Source: Planctomycetota bacterium (GTDB lineage Bacteria; Planctomycetota; Phycisphaerae; Phycisphaerales; UBA1924). From it: DNA of 44,762 nt. The notes below the pieces were generated by a model. It was not told the origin of the DNA and made no database searches. It saw nothing but the letters and a program-made list of their open reading frames with translations. Made by a program: the position numbers and the translations under genes. The stretch covers positions 1 through 44,762 of the forward strand of contig RFGI01000072.1 of NCBI GenBank assembly GCA_003696725.1, given 5' to 3'. Positions within the stretch are counted from its first letter, which is position 1. The number at the start of each line of letters is the position of its first letter. This document shows positions 1-8,448 of the stretch, one piece after another.

Positions 1-25
1 GAGGAGGGAGGACCGCCCGCTCACC

Positions 26-1138
26 ATGCCCGCGCCGAGCCCGCTCCGCAACCTGCACGCCCAGGCCGAGGCCGAGTTCGCGCCGCACCCGCCGGCCGGG
101 TCGGTCTACGCGGCGGGCGCCGACGCGGCCGAGGTCGTCGCCACGTTCGGGGATCTGAACGCCGAACGCGCCGCCGTTGAATCGGGCGCCGGGCTCCTGG
201 ACCGGGCCGAGCGGGCGTGCGTCACCGTCACCGGCGCCGACCGGCTGGACCTCCTGGACCGGCTGCTGACTCAGACACTCCGCGACCTGCCGCCCGGGCG
301 CTGGGCGCCGGCGTTCCTGCTCAACCGGCAGGGGCGGATCGTCGCTGACCTTCGCGTGATCGCGCTGGAGGGCCGCGTGCTGATCGAGACGCACGCGGTG
401 GTCGCCGGCGCGGCCGGCGCGGCGATCGAGGCCGGCGTCTTTCTCGACGACGTGACGGTTGAGCCGCCGGACGCGGGCGAGCCCCTCGCCGGACTGTCGC
501 TCGTGGGCCCCGGCGCGGCCCGGGCCTATGAGGCCGCCACGGGCGGGGACGCGCCGCCGGGCGAGCGCCATGCCCGCCGGGTGCGTGTGGCGGACGCCGA
601 CACGGTCGCCCTGCTCGATGAGTCGCTCGGCGCAGGCGCACTGACGCTCCTGGCGCCGGCCGGGGCGCTGCACGATGTGTACGAGCGTCTGCTCGAGACG
701 CCCGGCGTGCGGGCGATCGGCTGGCGCGCCGCCGACGAAGCCCGGGTCAGGGCCCGGGCGCCGATGCACCTGATCGACTTCGGCGCCGCCTCATTGCCGC
801 ACGAGACCGGCGTGCTGCGCGACCGCGTCTCGTTCAGCAAGGGCTGCTACCCGGGGCAGGAGATCGTGGCGCGGATGGAGTCGCGCGGGCGGGCCAAGCA
901 GGTCCTGGTCGCGCTGCGCGCCGACGGCGCCGAGACCCTCGAAGTCGGCGCGCCGATCCGCCGGACCGATCAATCAGACGCCGAGGCGGTCGGCGTGGTC
1001 ACGTCCTCGGCGCCGGCGCGGGAGGACCGGCCGGCCGAGGCGCTCGCGGTGGTGCGGACGGCGCACGCGACGGTCGGCGCCCGGCTCGACGCGGGGCCCG
1101 CCGTCACGGTCGCGCATGTCCTCGGCGCCGAGGCCTAG
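26..1138 (+). CDS. ygfZ: YgfZ/GcvT-like folate-binding protein
   Basis: Predicted tetrahydrofolate-binding protein of the YgfZ family, which supports assembly or repair of certain iron-sulfur enzymes such as MiaB. The 370-residue protein carries the family signature KGCYPGQE at about residues 272-279, followed by VARMESRG; this is the conserved Cys loop that separates YgfZ from true glycine-cleavage GcvT. The ATG is preceded by a purine-rich GGAGGGAGGA run about 13 nt upstream, so the start is plausible although the window opens only 25 bases earlier. It converges with asnB, with a 69-nt gap holding a palindromic repeat. GcvH lies 27 kb away and no GcvT or GcvP is present, which also argues for YgfZ over GcvT. 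Confidence 0.9.
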   Translation: MPAPSPLRNLHAQAEAEFAPHPPAGSVYAAGADAAEVVATFGDLNAERAAVESGAGLLDRAERACVTVTGADRLDLLDRLLTQTLRDLPPGRWAPAFLLNRQGRIVADLRVIALEGRVLIETHAVVAGAAGAAIEAGVFLDDVTVEPPDAGEPLAGLSLVGPGAARAYEAATGGDAPPGERHARRVRVADADTVALLDESLGAGALTLLAPAGALHDVYERLLETPGVRAIGWRAADEARVRARAPMHLIDFGAASLPHETGVLRDRVSFSKGCYPGQEIVARMESRGRAKQVLVALRADGAETLEVGAPIRRTDQSDAEAVGVVTSSAPAREDRPAEALAVVRTAHATVGARLDAGPAVTVAHVLGAEA

Positions 1139-1160
1139 GTTCAGTTTGACGGATCAGTGG

Positions 1161-1179
1161 GACGGGCGTCTCACCCGTC
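1161..1179. repeat. Palindromic intergenic repeat, copy 1
   Basis: Imperfect hairpin: GACGGGCG, loop TCT, then CACCCGTC, preceded by GTGG. One stem position is mismatched. It lies between the convergent ends of ygfZ and asnB. A second copy with the same stem-loop layout lies at 32016-32034. It could act as a two-way terminator or be a dispersed REP-like element; there is no T-tract. Confidence 0.65.
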
Positions 1180-1207
1180 GTGGTTGCGATCCGCAAACAG
1201 GACCTTG

Positions 1208-3049
1208 TCAGCTCCACCACACGTCGCCCCAGAGTGCGGCGTTGATCATCGGCCAGGCCAGGCGCCAGTGCTCGCCCGGCGCGGCCGACACCGCGTCGAT
1301 CGCCTCCGGCGTGAAGACCTCGCGCGCGAACCGGCTCCGCCGCAGCGCCGGCGACTGATCGGCGAGCCACTCGCGGAACGGGAGCGGGAAGCTCGCCTTG
1401 GGCCGGTCCAGCGCCAACGCCGGGATGCGCCCGCGGAAGGCCCGGCGCAGGGCGATCTTGGTGCGGACCTCGGCGGCGACGGCGACCCCGCCGCCCGCGT
1501 CGCCGGGCGCGCCGGCGGCTTCGCCCGGGTCAAACTTCATCGAGATCGGGAGCCCCTGCGCGTGATGCGCGACGACCGCGTCGGCGAAGGGCGTCCGGCC
1601 CTCGACGCCGGCGAGCATCGTCGCCGAGTCCAGCCGCTGCAGGAGCCCCGTCAGGTTCACGCGCTGGAGCAGCCGCAGGTGCGCCTCGACGGGGTCGGCG
1701 AAGGGCCCGGCCTGGCGGGCGGCCTCGGCGAACCACGATTGATACCGCTCAACAAGAGGCGCGTCGGCGCCCGCGGCGTCGAGCGCCGCCTCGCGCAGCA
1801 CGCGGCGCTTGGCGCCAAGCGGGACCCAGGCGTTGGCTTCGAGCTGGAAGAGCCCGCCGGCGGCGCCCTCGGGGTCGGCCCGCGAGCAGCGCCACGCGGC
1901 CACCGTCGGCGCCGCGTACCCCGCGAAGAGTTCGTCCGCGCCCTCCCCGCTGATCGTCACCACGCACCCGTCGGCGCGCAGCCGCGACGCGACCGCGAAG
2001 ATCGCCGTCTCGTTCGGCGTCGAGAGCGGCACACCCATCGCCCGCACCATCTCGGGCCACGACTGGACGAACGCCTCGCGGTCGACGATCGCCCGCTCGT
2101 GCGCGACGCCGAGTTCCGACGCCACGGCGGCGGCGCAGGCCAGGTCGTCGTTCTCCGATCCGCCCGGGGCGCCGGCCGCGTACGTCCGCAGCCCGTCGAG
2201 GCGTTCGCGGGCCAGCGCCGTCAGGATCGTGCTGTCCAGCCCGCCCGACAGCAGCGCGCACAGCGGCGCGTCGGCACGCAGGTGCGCCTCCAGGGATTCG
2301 CCGACGACCTCGCGCGTGCGCGCCTCGGCGCCCTCGTCCACCTCGTCGGCCGGCGCCGGCGTCCAGTGCCAACGGACCGTCCGCGACACCCGGCCGCGGG
2401 CCTCCTCGAACCGCACCAGCGAGCCGGGCTCGACGGCGAGGACGCCCTGAAAGAGCGTGTCCTCGCCCAGGACGGTGCGGATGGTCGTCAGATAGGCGCT
2501 AAGCATCGCCAGGTTCGGCGCCGGGCTGAGGCGCGGGTGATGCAGGATCGGCCCGGGCTCGGAGGCGGCGACGACCTCCCCACCGACCTCGGTGTAATAC
2601 AGCGGCTTGACGCCCAATGGGTCGCGGGCCAGCGTCAGGCGCCGGCGCCGGGCGTCCCACCACGCCAGGGCGTACATGCCGCGGAAGCGCGCCAGCGCGT
2701 CCTCGCCGAAGACCTCGATCGCGCGCAGGACGGTCTCCGTGTCGCAGTCACTGGCGAAGGGGCGCGGGTCGAGCCGGCGGATCTGGGCGCGCAGGTCGGC
2801 GTCGTTGTAGAGCTCGCCGTTGTAGACCAGGGCGACGGCGCCGTCGGCGGAGACCATCGGCTGGGCGCCGGCGTCGGTGAGGTCCACGACGGCGAGCCGG
2901 CGGTGGGCCAGGACCGCGGGCCCCGCGCGCCACAGCCCCGCGCCGTCGGGCCCGCGGTGGGCGAGCCGATCGCGCAGCCCGACCGCCGTGGCGTCGTCGA
3001 TGGCGGGCCTGTCGCCCGCAAAGTTGACCGATACGAACAATCCGCACAT
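1208..3049 (-). CDS. asnB: Asparagine synthase (glutamine-hydrolysing)
   Basis: Makes asparagine from aspartate, using glutamine as ammonia donor and ATP. I start it at the ATG at 3049 rather than the longer open frame because the protein must begin MCGLF, where Cys2 becomes the N-terminal nucleophile of the class II glutaminase domain after Met removal. The N-terminal part shows LAHRGPDG and YNGELYN of that domain. The C-terminal synthetase part has the PP-loop SGGLDST near residue 267 and SGEGADELFAGY further on. The 613-residue length fits the AsnB family. It follows the LigD-PE-like gene by 20 nt and is probably co-transcribed with it. AsnB homologues also act in amidation of other products, but no such cluster is here. 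Confidence 0.95.
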   Translation of the reverse strand: MCGLFVSVNFAGDRPAIDDATAVGLRDRLAHRGPDGAGLWRAGPAVLAHRRLAVVDLTDAGAQPMVSADGAVALVYNGELYNDADLRAQIRRLDPRPFASDCDTETVLRAIEVFGEDALARFRGMYALAWWDARRRRLTLARDPLGVKPLYYTEVGGEVVAASEPGPILHHPRLSPAPNLAMLSAYLTTIRTVLGEDTLFQGVLAVEPGSLVRFEEARGRVSRTVRWHWTPAPADEVDEGAEARTREVVGESLEAHLRADAPLCALLSGGLDSTILTALARERLDGLRTYAAGAPGGSENDDLACAAAVASELGVAHERAIVDREAFVQSWPEMVRAMGVPLSTPNETAIFAVASRLRADGCVVTISGEGADELFAGYAAPTVAAWRCSRADPEGAAGGLFQLEANAWVPLGAKRRVLREAALDAAGADAPLVERYQSWFAEAARQAGPFADPVEAHLRLLQRVNLTGLLQRLDSATMLAGVEGRTPFADAVVAHHAQGLPISMKFDPGEAAGAPGDAGGGVAVAAEVRTKIALRRAFRGRIPALALDRPKASFPLPFREWLADQSPALRRSRFAREVFTPEAIDAVSAAPGEHWRLAWPMINAALWGDVWWS

Positions 3050-3069
3050 GCCCCGGTCTATCGGCCCGA

Positions 3070-3474
3070 TCACGGGGGGTCGGCGAGCGGGGTCGTGAAG
3101 ATGCGCCAGCCGCCTTGGCGCCGGCGCCGGGCGCGCATCGCGACGGCGCCCGCGCCCCAGTCGATCGCCGCGTCGGCCTGGCCCTCGGACTCGACCAGCC
3201 CGCTGGCGCGCCCAGACGCCAGGAGCCGGACCTCCCCGCGCCCGCCGGGGACCGGCCCCTGGTGGCTCAGGTACAGCCGCCGGTGGTCGGCGAGCCGATC
3301 GGCGTCCACGGGCCCGCCGGCGCCGGTGAGGATCGCGTCGCGCGACGCCACGGGCAGACGCCAGGCGATCAGGGCCCGTTCGTCCGGGTCGTGGCCTTCG
3401 GCGCGCTCGATCAGGAGGTCCAGGTGCGCCGACCCGTCGGGCAGGGTGTGCGTGAGGAGCGCCGCCCGCGTCAT
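3070..3474 (-). CDS. Freestanding LigD 3'-phosphoesterase-like protein
   Basis: Small 134-residue protein resembling the N-terminal phosphoesterase (PE) domain of bacterial NHEJ ligase LigD. The visible match is HLDLLIE (H17, D19) for the HYDLRLE motif, then ADHRRLY (H64, Y68, with the same H+4 Tyr spacing), then GPVPGGRGEV for the family's EG-IP-G-YG-G-V segment. The Arg of HYDLRLE is Leu here, so activity may be altered or lost. In LigD this domain trims 3' ends of DNA; small single-domain relatives are known but poorly characterised. No Ku or ligase gene is nearby. It starts a two-gene unit with asnB, and TAGGCT ends 7 nt before the ATG. Confidence 0.65.
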   Translation of the reverse strand: MTRAALLTHTLPDGSAHLDLLIERAEGHDPDERALIAWRLPVASRDAILTGAGGPVDADRLADHRRLYLSHQGPVPGGRGEVRLLASGRASGLVESEGQADAAIDWGAGAVAMRARRRRQGGWRIFTTPLADPP

Positions 3475-3481
3475 GGGACAC

Positions 3482-3487
3482 AGCCTA
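3482..3487 (-). promoter_or_regulatory. -10-like TAGGCT, possibly leaderless start
   Basis: TAGGCT on the minus strand, followed by 7 nt and then the ATG of the LigD-PE-like gene. That spacing would put transcription start at or beside the start codon. No clear -35 box is visible. Confidence 0.45.
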
Positions 3488-3522
3488 CGCCCCGCCGGGC
3501 CGATGACCTGTCCGGGCGACGC

Positions 3523-3546
3523 GGTCGCGGTAGACTCGCCGCGACC
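3523..3546. promoter_or_regulatory. Perfect 8-bp inverted repeat around TAGACT
   Basis: GGTCGCGG, then TAGACTCG, then CCGCGACC. The arms are perfectly complementary and the loop contains a -10-like TAGACT. It lies in the 104-nt divergent gap between the LigD-PE-like gene and the TPR lipoprotein gene, 32 nt before the latter's ATG. It may be an operator or a hairpin in the leader. Confidence 0.5.
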
Positions 3547-3578
3547 ACGCCGCGGCCCTGCTGAACGGAGTCAGTCTG

Positions 3579-4241
3579 ATGCGAAGCCCACGCCTGATCG
3601 TGTTCGCCGCACTCGTCGCCCTGGTGGGCGGGTGCACCTCGACCCGTTCGCTGGAGCGCGTCCGGCTCGATGGGGACCAGAACTTCCGGTACGAGCGGTA
3701 CGAGCGGGCCGCGGCGGACTACGCCGAACTGGTCGAGCGCGACCCGAACGACTGGGCGTACCGCGTCAAACTCGCCGAGACCCTGTCGATCCTGGGCGAC
3801 CACGCCCGGGCCGAGGAGCACCTGGCGATCGTCGCGGGCGTCCGGCCGCACGACGACACGATCGCCGAGCGCTACGCCCGAGCGATGTTCGACGCGGGGC
3901 ATCACAACCGGTTGATCTCGTACCTCCAGCGTCGGGCGCAGGACACCGGCGCCGTGCGCGACTACCTCCGGCTGGGGTGGTACGCGATGCAGACGGGAGA
4001 CGCCGACGGCGCCGAGCGCGCCCTGCTGACCGCGGCGCGGCTGGACCGCGGCCGGTCGATCGAGCCGCAGCTGGCCCTGGCCGACTTCTACCTCGCGGCG
4101 GGCGACCACGACGAGGGCGTGCGCCGGCTGCGCATGGCGCTGTACATCGAGCCGACCAACGAGGCCGTCCGCCAGCGCCTGCGGGCCCTCGGCGAGGTGC
4201 CCGGCCCGAGCCTCGCGATCGTGCCCGATGAGCAGCCGTGA
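3579..4241 (+). CDS. TPR-repeat lipoprotein
   Basis: Probable membrane-anchored lipoprotein of 220 residues. The N-terminus is a short signal peptide ending in the lipobox LVGGC, with Cys19 as the lipidation site. The rest is helical tetratricopeptide-type repeats, for example ERAAADYAELVERDPNDW, DHARAEEHLAIVAGVRP and GDADGAERALLTAARLD, which usually act as protein-protein scaffolds. A GGAG sequence about 9 nt upstream supports the ATG. The last 14 nt overlap the start of tyrA in another frame, so translation of the two is likely coupled. There is no enzymatic motif, and I cannot name a partner. Confidence 0.8.
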   Translation: MRSPRLIVFAALVALVGGCTSTRSLERVRLDGDQNFRYERYERAAADYAELVERDPNDWAYRVKLAETLSILGDHARAEEHLAIVAGVRPHDDTIAERYARAMFDAGHHNRLISYLQRRAQDTGAVRDYLRLGWYAMQTGDADGAERALLTAARLDRGRSIEPQLALADFYLAAGDHDEGVRRLRMALYIEPTNEAVRQRLRALGEVPGPSLAIVPDEQP

Positions 4242-5364
4242 CGCCCCGGAGGGGCTGGACGACCTCCGCCGGCGGCTCGATGAGATTGACGCCGCGCTGA
4301 TCGGCCTGGTCGCCGAGCGGCTGGATGTGGCCCGGCGCGTCGCGAAACGCAAAGCCCGGGCGGGCGACCGGCTCTTTCACCGCGACCGCGAAGAAGCCGT
4401 CGTGGCGGCTCGGCGGGACGCGGGCGCGGCCCTGGGGCTGGACCCTGAGCTGGTGGAGGATCTCTTCCGCCGGCTGATCCTCGCCAGCCACGCGGCGCAG
4501 AGCGTCATCCTGCGAGAGGCCCGCGCCGACGACGCCCGGCGGGTCGCGATCATCGGGGGCGCCGGCGCCATGGGCTCGTTCCTGGCTCGGTTCTTCGCCG
4601 AGCAGGGGCACGAGGTGCTGATCGCGGACGTGGCGACGCCGCTCACACCCGAAGCCGCCGCCGATGCCGCGGACGTGGTCGTGGTCAGCGTGCCCATCGC
4701 GGTGACGGAGGAGGTCATCGGTCGGGTGGGCCCGCGCGTGCGCCCGGGCGGCGCCCTGATGGACGTGACAAGCCTGAAAGAGGCGCCGGTGCGGGCCATG
4801 CTCGGCTCGACGGACGCCGAGGTCGTCGGCCTGCACCCGATGTTCGGGCCGTCGGTGGGGTCGGTTCACCGGCAGGTCTTCGCCGTCTGCCCGGGGCGCG
4901 GCGAGCGCTGGCTCGGCTGGATCCGCGAGACGCTCCTCTCCCAGGGCGCCGAGCTCGTGGAATGCTCGCCCGACGAGCACGACCGGGCCATGGCCGTCAT
5001 CCAGGTCCTGCGTCACGCCGCGACGATGGCCTTCGGCCGGGCGCTGCGGGACCTGGGCGTGGACATCGAAGACTCGCTGCGGTTCAGCAGCCCGATCTAC
5101 CGGCTCGAGCTCATCATGACGGGCCGGCTCTTCGCCCAGAGCCCGGACCTGTACGCGGACCTGTCGCTGGGCAACGCCCACCGCGGGCCCGTCGCCGAGG
5201 CGCTCGAACGGGCCGTGTCCCAGGTCGCGGGGGTGGTCCGGTCCGGCGATCGCGAGGCGTTCATCCGGGAGTTCCGCGACGTGGCGGCGTACTTCGAGGG
5301 CTTCGCGGAGCGCGCCCTGGTCGAGTCCGACTCGCTCATCGCCCGGATGGTTGAGCGGATGTGA
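4228..5364 (+). CDS. tyrA: Chorismate mutase / prephenate dehydrogenase (T-protein)
   Basis: Bifunctional enzyme of tyrosine synthesis: chorismate to prephenate, then oxidative decarboxylation to 4-hydroxyphenylpyruvate with NAD. Residues about 8-85 form an AroQ-type chorismate mutase helix bundle (LDEIDAALIGLVAERL, VAKRKA). From about residue 107 an NAD-binding fold begins with IIGGAGAMGS. LHPMFGP, FSSPIYRLEL and GRLFAQ are close to segments I remember from the enteric T-protein, and the 378-residue length matches the 373 of E. coli. The start overlaps the TPR lipoprotein gene by 14 nt. The next gene, sahR, has its own promoter. The same window holds a shikimate kinase gene, but not adjacent. 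Confidence 0.93.
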   Translation: MSSRDAPEGLDDLRRRLDEIDAALIGLVAERLDVARRVAKRKARAGDRLFHRDREEAVVAARRDAGAALGLDPELVEDLFRRLILASHAAQSVILREARADDARRVAIIGGAGAMGSFLARFFAEQGHEVLIADVATPLTPEAAADAADVVVVSVPIAVTEEVIGRVGPRVRPGGALMDVTSLKEAPVRAMLGSTDAEVVGLHPMFGPSVGSVHRQVFAVCPGRGERWLGWIRETLLSQGAELVECSPDEHDRAMAVIQVLRHAATMAFGRALRDLGVDIEDSLRFSSPIYRLELIMTGRLFAQSPDLYADLSLGNAHRGPVAEALERAVSQVAGVVRSGDREAFIREFRDVAAYFEGFAERALVESDSLIARMVERM

Positions 5365-5384
5365 GGGCCCACGCGGCGGGCCGC

Positions 5385-5412
5385 TTGACACCCCGCCGGC
5401 TCTTTGTACACT
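5385..5412 (+). promoter_or_regulatory. Sigma-70-type promoter of the sahR-like gene
   Basis: TTGACA (5385-5390), 16-nt spacer, TACACT (5407-5412). The -35 is perfect and this is the best sigma-70-like promoter I see in the window. Transcription would start near 5419, inside the palindrome that follows. Confidence 0.75.
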
Positions 5413-5425
5413 TTATCCGGATGAA
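5413..5425. promoter_or_regulatory. Candidate autoregulatory operator TTATCCGGATGAA
   Basis: Near-palindrome centred on the perfect ATCCGGAT. It starts directly after the -10 box, covers the expected transcription start and ends 3 nt before the ATG of the ArsR-type regulator. This is the usual place for an autorepressor site. A weaker related sequence, AACCGGATCA, lies at 6403-6412 just before ahcY. Confidence 0.6.
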
Positions 5426-5428
5426 CGG

Positions 5429-6403
5429 ATGAAACGCTTCCCGGACGGCCAACCTGAGACCGCCGCTGATACCGCGTCCCTGCTGGCCGGGTTGGCCGAC
5501 CCGCTGCGGCTGCGGCTGGCCCGGCTGGTCGAGCAGCGGGAATTGACGGTCGGGGAGCTGGCCAAGGTGGTGCAGTCGCCGCAATCCACGGTCAGCCGGC
5601 ACCTCAAGGCCCTCGCCGACGCCGGCTGGCTGTCCCGCCGGGCGGAGGGCGCCGCGTCGCTGTACCGGCTGGTCCTGGACACCCTGCCGACCGACGCCCG
5701 GGACGTGTGGCTGGCGGTGCGCCAGACGTGCGTCCCTCAGGCGGTGGCGCAGCGCGACAGGCGCCGGCTCGACGCTGTCCTCGCCGAGCGACGCACCGAC
5801 AGCCGGTCGTTCTTCGGCCGGGTCGGCGGGGAGTGGGACAGCGTCCGCCGCGACCTCTTCGGCCGGGGCTTTACGCCGGTCGCGCTGCTGGCCCTCCTGG
5901 ACCCCGGGTGGACCGTCGCGGACCTGGGCTGCGGGACGGGCAACGTCGCCGAGCGGCTGGCGCCCTTTGTCCGCCGGGTGATCGCGGTGGACCAGTCCGA
6001 CGCGATGCTCGACGCGGCCCGGGCCCGGCTGGCCCCCTTCGGCAATGTCGAGTTCCTGCTCGGAGACCTCGACGACCTGCCCATCGAGGGGGGGACGCTC
6101 GATGCGGCCGTCTTCGCCCTCGTGCTGCACCACCTCGACGAGCCCGGACGGGCCCTCGCTCAGGCGCGGCGGGCCCTCAAGCCCGGCGGGATCGCGCTGG
6201 TGATCGACATGGACGCCCACGAGCACGAGGAATACCGCCGGACGATGGGGCACGTGCACCTCGGGTTCACCCGGGATGCGATGTCGGCCCTCTTCTCGGA
6301 CGCCGGTTTCGTCGATATCCGAGCGGCGCCCCTGCCCTCTGACCCCGACGCCCGCGGCCCGGGTTTGACCGTCACCACCGGGCGCCGACCACCCTCAGAC
6401 TGA
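5429..6403 (+). CDS. ArsR-family regulator fused to methyltransferase (SahR-like)
   Basis: A 324-residue two-domain protein. Residues about 10-85 are an ArsR winged helix (LADPLRLRLARLVEQ, SPQSTVSRHLKALADAGWL). From about residue 115 it is a class I SAM-dependent methyltransferase fold with motif I VADLGCGTGN near residue 163, VDQSDAML, and LVLHHLDEP. ArsR proteins with this extra domain are known next to methyl-cycle genes, and SahR is described as an S-adenosylhomocysteine-responsive repressor of them. Here ahcY follows 78 nt downstream, then metF. I infer that the methyltransferase fold senses SAH or SAM. Metal-binding Cys pairs typical of ArsR metal sensors are absent. I chose the ATG at 5429 because the longer frame would run through the promoter. 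Confidence 0.85.
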   Translation: MKRFPDGQPETAADTASLLAGLADPLRLRLARLVEQRELTVGELAKVVQSPQSTVSRHLKALADAGWLSRRAEGAASLYRLVLDTLPTDARDVWLAVRQTCVPQAVAQRDRRRLDAVLAERRTDSRSFFGRVGGEWDSVRRDLFGRGFTPVALLALLDPGWTVADLGCGTGNVAERLAPFVRRVIAVDQSDAMLDAARARLAPFGNVEFLLGDLDDLPIEGGTLDAAVFALVLHHLDEPGRALAQARRALKPGGIALVIDMDAHEHEEYRRTMGHVHLGFTRDAMSALFSDAGFVDIRAAPLPSDPDARGPGLTVTTGRRPPSD

Positions 6404-6481
6404 ACCGGATCACGAACCGCTGACGCATCACACACGCACGGGCCCGCGGCCCGCGCCGCCCAGAACCAGGAGCCACCCGCC

Positions 6482-7972
<1,491 letters not shown>

Positions 7973-7981
7973 GCCAGAGCC

Positions 7982-8443
7982 ATGGCCGCGCTGGAACTCT
8001 CACGGACGGCCCACCTCCAGATCGCGTTCTTCCTGCGCCAGCTGGGCGGGTGGTGGTTCTTCATGCTGGGGCGGTGGAAGCTCTTCGAGCTCGACGGCGG
8101 GGCCCGCGCCGTCGCCGAGCGTTTCTTCGTCGAGCCCTATCAGGACACGTTCCTGCCCGTGTGGGCCCTCCGCGCCGCCGGCTGGTTCGACCCCCTCGCG
8201 GAGTTCGCCTGCGGGCTGATGCTGATCTTCGGCGTGGGCGTGCGCCCGGCGACGTGGGTCCTGATGGGCCTCCTGGTGATGGTCACCTTTGGTCACCAGC
8301 TCAAGGAGCCGACGTACGCCCTGTCGGACCACGTCCTGCCGGCGGCGCTCTTGCTCATCGGGATCGCGGCGCTGGCCGGGCCCAAGGACGCCCTGACCCT
8401 CGGCGCTCTCGCCCGGCCGATCTGGCGCCGGCTGCGGAAGTAG
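7982..8443 (+). CDS. DoxX-like four-helix membrane protein
   Basis: A 153-residue integral membrane protein with about four hydrophobic segments and a DoxX-type layout: an RQLGGWWFFMLGRWKLFE opening, a central PLAEFACGLMLIFGVG stretch, then two more hydrophobic helices and a basic tail. DoxX proteins are associated with quinone or thiol redox and membrane processes, but their biochemistry is mostly unclear. The gene is packed between ahcY (9-nt gap) and metF (5-nt gap), so it is almost certainly co-transcribed with them. Why a membrane protein sits in a methyl-cycle operon is not evident from the sequence. Confidence 0.7.
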   Translation: MAALELSRTAHLQIAFFLRQLGGWWFFMLGRWKLFELDGGARAVAERFFVEPYQDTFLPVWALRAAGWFDPLAEFACGLMLIFGVGVRPATWVLMGLLVMVTFGHQLKEPTYALSDHVLPAALLLIGIAALAGPKDALTLGALARPIWRRLRK

Positions 8444-8448
8444 GCCCC

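Noticed and set aside
1157-4231. 1024-residue ORF opposite asnB and running into the TPR gene
   Set aside because: Arg/Pro/Gly-rich shadow frame; it lies antisense to clear asnB and out of frame with the TPR lipoprotein gene.
6404-6481. SAH riboswitch before ahcY
   Set aside because: The leader has a GC-rich CCCGCGGCCCGCG run but no match to the SAH riboswitch core that I know; control is better explained by the SahR-like gene.
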